A stretch of DNA of 64,000 nt, taken from the NCBI RefSeq assembly GCF_007556705.1, contig NZ_VJOL01000003.1, forward strand, positions 31,784 through 95,783, in the 5' to 3' direction. The translations under genes and the position numbers were made by a program. This DNA comes from Tepidimonas thermarum (GTDB lineage: Bacteria; Pseudomonadota; Gammaproteobacteria; Burkholderiales; Burkholderiaceae_C). Positions within the stretch are counted from its first letter, which is position 1. The number at the start of each line of letters is the position of its first letter. The notes beneath the pieces were generated by a model, which had not been told where the DNA came from, searched no databases, and saw only the letters and a list, made by a program, of their open reading frames with translations. This document shows positions 58,046-64,000 of the stretch, in pieces.

Positions 58046-59464
58046 ATGAGCGACGACACCACCTTCCCCGTGCCCACCCACTCGACCGTGCCGCTCGTGG
58101 ACGATGCGCGGCTGGAGGCTTTGCGCGTGCCCCCGCATTCGCTGGAGGCCGAGTCCAGCGTGCTGGGCGGGTTGTTGCTGGACAACGCCGCGTGGGACCG
58201 CGTCGCCGACCTGGTCACCGAGACCGATTTTTACCGCCCCGAGCACCGGCGTGTGTTCGAGTCGATCGCTGCGCTCATCAACGCCAACAAGCCAGCGGAT
58301 GTCATCACGGTCTATGAGCATCTGGCCAGCCTGGGCCGTGCCGACGAGGTGGGGGGGCTGGCCTACCTGAACCAGCTGGCGCAGTTCGTCCCCAGCGCCG
58401 CCAATATCCGCCGCTATGCGGAGATCGTGCGCGAGCGCGCCATTTTGCGCAAGCTCATCACCGCCAGCGACGAAATCGCGGCGCAGGCGTTTGCGCCGCG
58501 CGGCAAGGCGGTGGCGCAAATCCTGGACGAGGCGGAGCAAAAAATCCTGTCCATCGGCGAAGAAGGCAGCCGCATGAAACAGGGCTTTCAGTCCATGGAC
58601 AAGCTGGTGGTGGAGTTGTTGGACCGCGTGCAGGAGATGGCCGACAACCCCAACGACATCACCGGCGTGCCCACCGGGTTCATCGACCTGGACCGCATGA
58701 CGGCCGGGCTGCAGCCGGGGGATCTCATCATCATCGCCGCGCGCCCCAGCATGGGCAAAACGGCCTTTGCCATCAACATTGCCGAGCACGTCGCGCTGCA
58801 CGAGGGGCTGCCGGTGGCGGTGTTTTCGATGGAAATGGGCGCCGCGCAGCTGGCGGTGCGTGTCGTGGGCTCGATCGGCCGCATCAACCAGGGGCATTTG
58901 CGCACCGGCAAGCTCACGCCCGACGAGTGGCCGCGCCTGACCGAGGCGATCGAGAAGCTGCGCCACATCTCGCTCTACATCGACGAAACACCGGGGCTGA
59001 CGCCATCGGAGCTGCGCGCCAATGCGCGGCGCTTGGCGCGCCAGTGCGGCAAGCTGGGGCTGATCGTGGTGGATTACCTGCAGCTCATGAGTGGCTCGGC
59101 CTCCGGCGAGGAAAACCGCGCCACCGAGCTGGGCGAGATCTCGCGCGGGCTCAAGATGCTGGCCAAGGAGCTGCAGTGCCCGGTGATTGCGCTGTCGCAG
59201 CTCAACCGCGGGGTGGAGCAGCGCACCGACAAGCGCCCGATGATGTCCGACCTGCGCGAGTCGGGCGCGATCGAACAAGACGCCGATATCATCATGTTCA
59301 TCTACCGCGACGAGTACTACACCAAGGACCAGTGCAAGGAGCCGGGCGTGGCGGAAATCATCATCGGCAAGCAGCGCAACGGGCCCACCGGCACGGTCAA
59401 ACTGACATTCCTCAACGCGTTGACGCGGTTCGAAAATCTGGCCGGCTACGACAGCGGCTACTGA
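58046..59464 (+). CDS. dnaB: Replicative DNA helicase DnaB
   Basis: 472 residues. It unwinds DNA at the replication fork as a hexamer. The N-terminal domain begins RVPPHSLEAESSVLGGLLLDN, Walker A is ARPSMGKTAFA (about 232-242), then LIVVDYLQLMSG (Walker B), SREISRGLKMLAKEL-like EISRGLKMLAKELQ, and ALSQLNRGVEQRTDKRP. No intein is inserted at the common P-loop or other sites. The frame is open upstream to 58004, but MSDDTTFP at ATG 58046 fits. The DUF2789 gene follows after 18 bases. Confidence 0.96.
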   Translation: MSDDTTFPVPTHSTVPLVDDARLEALRVPPHSLEAESSVLGGLLLDNAAWDRVADLVTETDFYRPEHRRVFESIAALINANKPADVITVYEHLASLGRADEVGGLAYLNQLAQFVPSAANIRRYAEIVRERAILRKLITASDEIAAQAFAPRGKAVAQILDEAEQKILSIGEEGSRMKQGFQSMDKLVVELLDRVQEMADNPNDITGVPTGFIDLDRMTAGLQPGDLIIIAARPSMGKTAFAINIAEHVALHEGLPVAVFSMEMGAAQLAVRVVGSIGRINQGHLRTGKLTPDEWPRLTEAIEKLRHISLYIDETPGLTPSELRANARRLARQCGKLGLIVVDYLQLMSGSASGEENRATELGEISRGLKMLAKELQCPVIALSQLNRGVEQRTDKRPMMSDLRESGAIEQDADIIMFIYRDEYYTKDQCKEPGVAEIIIGKQRNGPTGTVKLTFLNALTRFENLAGYDSGY

Positions 59465-59482
59465 CACCCGGGAGGCAGCACC

Positions 59483-59725
59483 ATGGAAGCCCCGTTTCAT
59501 CGCCTGAGCGACTTGTTCGCGCAACTGGGCCTGCCAACCGATGAGGCGTCGATGCGCGCCTTCCTCGCGCGGCATGCCCCCTTGGCGCCGGAGGTGGCCT
59601 TGGCCGACGCACCCTGGTGGACGCCGGCGCAAGCCCGTTTTTTGCGTGAGGCGCTGTGCCAGGACGCCGATTGGGCTGAGCCGGTCGAACAGCTCGACGC
59701 GCTGCTGCGCGTCCCGCAGGCGTGA
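59483..59725 (+). CDS. DUF2789 family protein
   Basis: 80 residues, acidic. The whole length matches the small DUF2789 pattern: FHRLSDLFAQLGLPTDEASM, HAPLAPEVALADAPWWTPAQ, and FLREALCQDADWAEPVEQLD. Function unknown. ATG 59483 has GGAGG 8 bases upstream. Probably expressed with dnaB. It ends 2 bases from the convergent GGDEF gene. Confidence 0.85.
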   Translation: MEAPFHRLSDLFAQLGLPTDEASMRAFLARHAPLAPEVALADAPWWTPAQARFLREALCQDADWAEPVEQLDALLRVPQA

Positions 59726-59727
59726 GC

Positions 59728-60714
59728 TCAACCCGGGGTGGGCGTGCCGCTCAGCGACCAGCGCCCCTTGCCACCGCCCTTGGCGCGGTACATCAGTTCG
59801 TCCGCTTGCTTCAGTAACGTGGACAGCGCATGGGCGCCGCGGAACAGCAGCACGCCCACGCTGGCCGGGGTCCGCACGTGGGACAGGTGGGGCAGTGCGG
59901 CATCGAGCCGGCGCAGCAGCTGCACCGCCACGCGCTGGGCGATGCGCTGCGCGGTCGGGGCGTCCAGGCTCAAGTCGGGCAACAACGCCGCAAACTCGTC
60001 CCCACCCAGGCGGCCGACCGGATCGGTTTCGCGCACGCTGCGGCGCAGCCGCTCGCCCACGGCCACCAACGCCGCGTCGCCGGCGGCATGGCCGTAGCGG
60101 TCGTTGATGGCCTTGAAGTCGTCCAGGTCCACGAACAGCAAGGCGCACCAAGACGGGGCGCGCACCTGGTGCAGCAGCGCCTGCTCGATGCGGTCGAGCA
60201 GCAGGCGCCGGTTGGGCAGCCCGGTCAGCGCGTCGTAGAAAGCCAGTTCGCTGAGCTGCGCGCGGGTCGCGCGCAGGGTCTGCTCGATCCGCTTGCGCGC
60301 GGTGATGTCCTGTGCGACCCCGGCGTACCCGATGAAGTGACCGTTGTCCCCGAACAGGGGCTGGCCGCTGATGGCGCACCAGCGCAGCCGCCGGCTGCCA
60401 GGGGAGCGCCAGCCCAGCTCCAGCTGGGCAAACCGCTGATGCGCCCACAGCACGCGGCGGTGACGCCGCCAGTGGCCGGAGCCGGGCTCGAACGCCGGAT
60501 GGTCCCACGGCGCGCGTCCCAGTGCATCGGACAACGCCGGCGGCAGCGCCCCGCCGTCCGTGCGCGCCATGCGCACCAACCGAAACTGGGCGTCCATCAC
60601 CCACAGCCAGTCGGCCGCCAGCGCCAGCAACGCGTCGGCGGGCAAGGGCCATGCCGGCGTCTCGGCGCGGTCATGGGGTGCGCCAACATGCTGCGTTGCC
60701 CCGGGGTGAGACAT
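59728..60714 (-). CDS. Soluble PAS-GGDEF diguanylate cyclase
   Basis: 328 residues from ATG 60714. There are no membrane spans. A PAS domain (PADALLALAADWLWVMDAQF to FIGYAGVAQDITARKRIEQ) is followed by GGDEF (about 157-325) with the active site RLGGDEFAALL (GGDEF 237-241). The inhibitory site RETD (228-231) is exactly five residues before it, so product inhibition is expected. It should make c-di-GMP from GTP. ATG 60714 fits the PAS start; the long open frame upstream to 60960 overlaps the next promoter region. Confidence 0.9.
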   Translation of the reverse strand: MSHPGATQHVGAPHDRAETPAWPLPADALLALAADWLWVMDAQFRLVRMARTDGGALPPALSDALGRAPWDHPAFEPGSGHWRRHRRVLWAHQRFAQLELGWRSPGSRRLRWCAISGQPLFGDNGHFIGYAGVAQDITARKRIEQTLRATRAQLSELAFYDALTGLPNRRLLLDRIEQALLHQVRAPSWCALLFVDLDDFKAINDRYGHAAGDAALVAVGERLRRSVRETDPVGRLGGDEFAALLPDLSLDAPTAQRIAQRVAVQLLRRLDAALPHLSHVRTPASVGVLLFRGAHALSTLLKQADELMYRAKGGGKGRWSLSGTPTPG

Positions 60715-60928
60715 AGCGGTCAGGCGGATCTGCACATGAGAAAAATGAAAGCGTAGCCAAGCGGTCTGGGACTGTCCATCCCCCATTTGGGGGATGGTGG
60801 TCGCCGCGATCGTCCAGCGCATTGGCACGCGCGTTCGGGCTGGCGCGGGGTTGTGGTCCAATTCGGCTGGTGCGCTGCGCGCGTGCGCGGCGCGGGTTTC
60901 GGTGTTCCCGCTTTTTTCGGAGGCCTGC

Positions 60929-61726
60929 ATGAGTGCGTCTTCACCCCTGCCGTCGGCCACGGGCGATCCCCCTGGGGCATCCCCGATCGACGCGGCCGCG
61001 CCGCTGCGCTGGCTGCGTCTGGGCTGGCGCGACTACCGCACCAACCCCCTGCCGGGCGTGTTGCACGGCGGCCTGATGGCGCTGTTTGGCCTGATCCTGC
61101 TGATCGCGCTGCGCGATGCATTCTGGCTGCTGGCCGGGGCGTTGACGGGCTTTTTGATCATCGCGCCGGTGCTGGCGTCAGGGCTGTATGCCGTCAGCGC
61201 CCATTTGGAACGGGGCGAAAAGGTCTGCTGCGCCGAGGTGGCGCGGCTGTGGATGTCGGGGGATCGGCGCCTGATGAGCTTTGGCCTGTTGCTGGGCCTG
61301 GCCGGGACGGGCTGGGTGCTGACCTCGGCGGCGCTGATCACGCTGTGGGCGCCAGCGCCCATCGAGCGCCCGCTGGATTTTCTGCGCCACGTGATCCTGG
61401 CGCCCGATGTCGGGCTGTTCGAGGTCTGGTTGCTGCTTGGCGCGTGGCTGGCCGCGCCGGTCTTTGCCTCGAGCGTGATGGCGTTGCCGATGCTGGTGGC
61501 CACGCCCACGCCGCTGTGGCAGGCGGTGGGGGAGAGCTGGCGCGCCGTGGGCAGTCACCCCGTCGTGATGGGCGTGTGGGCGCTGTGCATCGTGGCGCTG
61601 GTGGCGCTGGGGATGGCCTTGGCGATGGTGGGGTTGATGGTGACGGTGCCCGTGCTCGCGTATGCGAGCTGGCACGCCTACCGGGATTTCGAGCGTGCGG
61701 GCGTGATCCGGCCGCTGCGGGGTTGA
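60929..61726 (+). CDS. DUF2189 family membrane protein
   Basis: 265 residues, about six membrane spans. The family core is LRWLRLGWRDYRTNPLPGVL followed by hydrophobic segments, AHLERGEKV, and a C-terminal YASWHAYRDFERAG. Function unknown. ATG 60929 has CGGAGG 6 bases upstream. The 214-base gap before it (60715-60928) shows no recognisable feature apart from a likely promoter region shared with the divergent GGDEF gene. Confidence 0.85.
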   Translation: MSASSPLPSATGDPPGASPIDAAAPLRWLRLGWRDYRTNPLPGVLHGGLMALFGLILLIALRDAFWLLAGALTGFLIIAPVLASGLYAVSAHLERGEKVCCAEVARLWMSGDRRLMSFGLLLGLAGTGWVLTSAALITLWAPAPIERPLDFLRHVILAPDVGLFEVWLLLGAWLAAPVFASSVMALPMLVATPTPLWQAVGESWRAVGSHPVVMGVWALCIVALVALGMALAMVGLMVTVPVLAYASWHAYRDFERAGVIRPLRG

Positions 61727-61736
61727 GTGGCACGAT

Positions 61737-61958
61737 ATGCAAGGCTCGCTGTTTGGTTATACGGAAGCGCAGGTGGCGCAGTTTGGCCTGACCTTCGGGG
61801 TCGGTGCGTTCATCCTGTACATGCTGTTCATCGTCTTCAATCTGGCGCGGGAATCCAAAGCCGGCAAGTTTGGTACCTTCGTGCTGTTTTTGGTGCTCTC
61901 GCTCGGCATCCTGGGCTTCGTCGCCAAAAATGTGATCCAGTGGCTGCTGGGGATATGA
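61737..61958 (+). CDS. DUF2788 family membrane protein
   Basis: 73 residues with two membrane spans: FGLTFGVGAFILYMLFIVFN and FGTFVLFLVLSLGILGFVAK. They are separated by the conserved LARESKAGKFGTF. Function unknown. Ten bases after the DUF2189 stop, so co-transcribed. Its stop overlaps an ATG (61955) in frame with the next gene. Confidence 0.88.
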   Translation: MQGSLFGYTEAQVAQFGLTFGVGAFILYMLFIVFNLARESKAGKFGTFVLFLVLSLGILGFVAKNVIQWLLGI

Positions 61959-61999
61959 CCGATCGGGGCCTGAGGACGTCGTCAACGGGGAACCATGCC

Positions 62000-63607
62000 A
62001 TGGTCTCGAACCAACCCTACCTGATCCCGAGCCTGACGGGCGATGAGTCGTACCTGCCTGGTCAGGCCGGCCTGCCCGTCGCGGTGGAAGGCTGGAACGG
62101 GCGCGTGCTGCACGGTGCGCTGGCGGATTTTCAGCCCGACACCGGCGTGCTCAAGGTGGCCATCGAGGGTCAGCAGCGCTTGCTGGCGCTGCGCTTCAAC
62201 CAGATCAAGCGCTTGCGCATCGAGTCCCGCACGGGGCTGTCCGCGCTGAGTGCGCCGTCGGGCTATGCGGATGAGGCGCTGCGCAGCTTCGTGGTGCAGC
62301 TGCGCGATGGCTCGGTGTACTCGGGCCTGTGCCATGGCCACCGGCGCACGCCCCATGGGCTGTGGCTGTTCCCCAAAATCACGCGCGAGGGCGACCCCGA
62401 GCGGGTGTTCATCCCCAAAAGCGGCATCACGGCCTACGAGGTCCAGCGCGGCGACGGTGCCGTGTTGGAGGGCGACAGCGGCTTTGGCGCGACGCTGCTG
62501 AGCGCCGCCGACGACGTCACGCCAGCGTCGCTGCAGCGCGTCGAGTCCACGATGGTGGAAAACCTCGAGCAGCTCAAAGCCGCCCTGGAGCGGCAGGCCA
62601 CCCTCAAACCCGTGCCGATCGGCGAGGCCCTGCTGGGGCTGGGCAAGATCACGCCGGAGCAGTTGCTGCGCGCGCTCGAGCGGCAAAAAGTCCAGCCCAA
62701 GACGCCGCTGGGGCAAACGCTGGTCGAGATGGGGCTCATCCAGCCCGCGGATTTGCAGGTTGCGCTGGCGCGCAAAATGGGCTACCCGTTCGTCGATGTG
62801 CGGCGCTACCCGGTGGACCCAGAGGCGCTGCGGCTGGTGCCCATGGCGCTGGCCGTGCGGCTGCAGGTGTTGCCGATTGCGGTGCTGGGCTCCTCGGTCG
62901 TGGTGGCCATGCCCGATCCGCTGCAGTTCAAAGCCATCGACGAGCTGGAGTTCACCGCGCAGCGCAAGGTGATCCCGGTGGTGGCGCCAAGCGCGGATCT
63001 GCAGGCGCGCATTGCCGAGGCGTACCGCGCGCTGGGCTTGGGCGATGACGGTGCCACCCTGCCGCCTGTCCCGGACGCAGCCGCTGCGGCATCCGCCAAG
63101 GGGCGCACGGTGGAGGCGTGGCAGCTGGCGGTCGAGCTGGCCGGTGAAGCGCAGGTCGAGGGTGCCGACGAGCGCCCGATCGAGCAGTCGGACAACACGC
63201 TGGTCAAGCTGGTCAACTCGATGATCATCGAGGCGTTTCACCAGCGCGCCTCGGACATCCACATCGAACCCTACCCGGGCCGCGAAAAGGTGGTCATTCG
63301 CTTTCGGGTCGATGGCGAGCTGCGCCCGTACCTGGAGCTGCCGGCCAACTACCGTAACGCGCTCATCGCGCGCATCAAGGTGATGTGCAACCTCGACATC
63401 TCGGAGCGCCGCAAGCCGCAGGACGGCAAGATCCATTTCCGGCGCTTTGGCGGCCTGCCCATCGAGCTGCGGGTGGCCACCATCCCCACCGTCGATGGGT
63501 TGGAAGACGTCGTTCTGCGCATCCTCAACTCGTCGGCGCCGCTGCCGCTGGAGGGGTTGCATTTCAACGCGCGCAACCTGGCGGATTGTGCAACCTCTTT
63601 TCTGTAA
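62000..63607 (+). pseudogene. GspE/PilB-type secretion ATPase, truncated by insertion sequence
   Basis: 535 codons are left, of which about the last six (CATSFL) come from the insertion sequence. The N-terminal part is a long adaptor. The MshE/PilB N-terminal module PIGEALLGLGKITPEQLLRA and TPLGQTLVEMGLIQPADLQV lies in the middle. The ATPase N2 domain begins NTLVKLVNSMIIEAFHQRAS and runs through DIHIEPYPGREKVVIRFRVD to IPTVDGLEDVVLRILNSSAP. The gene ends before Walker A, so it cannot hydrolyse ATP. Normal proteins of this type drive type IV pilus or type II secretion. ATG 62000 has GGGGAA upstream; ATG 61955 would couple it to DUF2788. Confidence 0.85.
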
Positions 63608-64000
63608 ATTTCCGGTTGGGTGGTCATGACAACCGGGTTACAGGTTGAAGTTGAGATAGACCTTGCCGGTCAGCCACTCGTCGTCGAGTTCGGCGAGCAT
63701 TGCGGAAACCAGGCGCAGGCAGGAATCCGGGTTGGGGAAGATGCTCGCCACCCGGGTGCGTCGGCGCAGTTCCCGGTTGATGCGCTCCAGCCCGTTGGTG
63801 GTGCGCAGCCGGATGCGGTGGGCGGCAGGGAAGTCGAAGACGGTGAGGCTCTCGGGGACGGCCTCCTCGGCCCATGCGGCCAATTTGGGATGCTCCTTGC
63901 GCCAGGATTCGAGGGCGGCCTTGAAGAGCCGCTCGGCCTCGGCTCGGTCGGGCGCGTTGAAGACGGCGCGCAACTGGGCGGCGACGGACTTTTTGGCTTC
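63586..64000 (-). mobile_element. IS256-family insertion sequence (one end only)
   Basis: The junction with the PilB/GspE-like gene is near 63586, where protein similarity stops after NARNLAD and the sequence changes to TGTGCAACCTCTTTTCTG. About 50 bases of non-coding terminus, AT-richer than the surroundings, lie between the junction and the transposase stop. The element runs off the right edge, so the other end, inverted repeats and target duplication cannot be checked. Confidence 0.75.
63638..64000 (-). CDS. IS256 (mutator-type) transposase, C-terminal part
   Basis: 121 residues visible, 5' end outside the window. The C-terminal signature of the family is present: FKAALESWRKEHPKLAAWAE, RIRLRTTNGLERINRELRRR (with the final catalytic Glu of the DDE triad in this region), TRVASIFPNPDSCLRLVSAM, and LAELDDEWLTGKVYLNFNL. 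The stop TAA is at 63640-63638. Intact as far as seen, so the element could be active. Confidence 0.92.
   Translation of the reverse strand, partial: EAKKSVAAQLRAVFNAPDRAEAERLFKAALESWRKEHPKLAAWAEEAVPESLTVFDFPAAHRIRLRTTNGLERINRELRRRTRVASIFPNPDSCLRLVSAMLAELDDEWLTGKVYLNFNL

Noticed and set aside
55237..58218. 993-codon minus-strand frame opposite the second GGDEF-EAL gene
   Set aside because: Low-complexity His/Arg/Gln/Gly translation opposite a protein with complete conserved domains; a GC shadow.
58046..59464. Intein in dnaB
   Set aside because: The protein is 472 residues with continuous helicase motifs; nothing is inserted at the P-loop or other known sites.
57818..60652. 944-codon open frame on the minus strand across dnaB and the GGDEF gene
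   Set aside because: Antisense to dnaB, and out of frame with the real PAS-GGDEF gene. No recognisable motifs.

Overview
The window is a gene-dense, very GC-rich (about 70% by eye) chromosomal segment of a betaproteobacterium. The best fit is Burkholderiales, Comamonadaceae-like. The evidence is gene content and order: hflC-hisZ-purA-phosphoribosyltransferase; phaR-rimO; ilvB-ilvN-ilvC-pssA-leuA; nth-aat-bpt; and the small DUF2788 and DUF2789 families. The genus cannot be fixed from sequence alone. Almost everything is housekeeping. The only mobile element is an IS256-type insertion cut by the right edge.

Layout. 1-4.7 kb: tail of hflC, hisZ, purA, a purine-type phosphoribosyltransferase, and a cystathionine beta-lyase-like gene broken by two in-frame TAG codons. 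4.8-8.2 kb: tesA-type esterase divergent from a ybbA-type ABC ATPase, rlmB, and a pair of half-size chromate transporters. 8.3-13.5 kb: phaR, rimO, tRNA-Leu(CAG) with its own terminator, rnr, yggT. 13.6-16.7 kb: the molybdenum cofactor operon moaA-mobA-moeA on the minus strand. 16.8-20.2 kb: a TlpA-like protein, then a membrane proton-pumping pyrophosphatase (hppA) divergent from the soluble pyrophosphatase (ppa). 20.2-24.8 kb: FemAB/GNAT-like protein, nadE, glnB, LOG-family protein, RDD protein. 25-31 kb: branched-chain amino acid genes ilvBNC, pssA and leuA. leuA is preceded by a short leucine-rich leader peptide and a textbook attenuator. 31.3-38.9 kb: PBP7-like endopeptidase, IclR regulator, the overlapping minus-strand set nth-aat-bpt, a PLP aminotransferase, a thioredoxin-like protein and TrpB2. 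38.9-50 kb: a large GGDEF-EAL protein, serB, YitT-like protein, mfd, a fused ispDF, and an EnvZ/OmpR-type two-component pair. 50.2-55.2 kb: SIMPL protein, 3-hydroxybutyrate dehydrogenase, an alpha/beta hydrolase overlapping relA, and tRNA-Val(GAC). 55.4-64 kb: a second GGDEF-EAL receptor, dnaB, DUF2789, a PAS-GGDEF cyclase, DUF2189 and DUF2788 membrane proteins, and a PilB/GspE-like ATPase gene truncated by the IS.

How the genes connect. ilvBNC and leuA form the valine/leucine pathway, with leucine-codon attenuation at leuA and a weaker attenuator candidate at ilvB. phaR and bdhA point to polyhydroxybutyrate storage. purA, the phosphoribosyltransferase, hisZ, nadE and the LOG protein are nucleotide-linked metabolism. 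Three c-di-GMP proteins and relA give second-messenger control. glnB next to glutamine-dependent nadE suggests a nitrogen link to NAD synthesis.

No clearly novel multi-gene system such as a defence island, CRISPR array or prophage is present. The most interesting signals are regulatory: the leuA attenuator with a nearly leaderless uORF, the structured hppA 5' leader, and a palindromic two-way -10 between mfd and ispDF. Most long frames antisense to real genes are shadows caused by high GC. No stretch over 300 bases lacks a gene. The largest gaps (24803-25064, 19440-19692, 60715-60928) are described in the entries or hold nothing I recognise.
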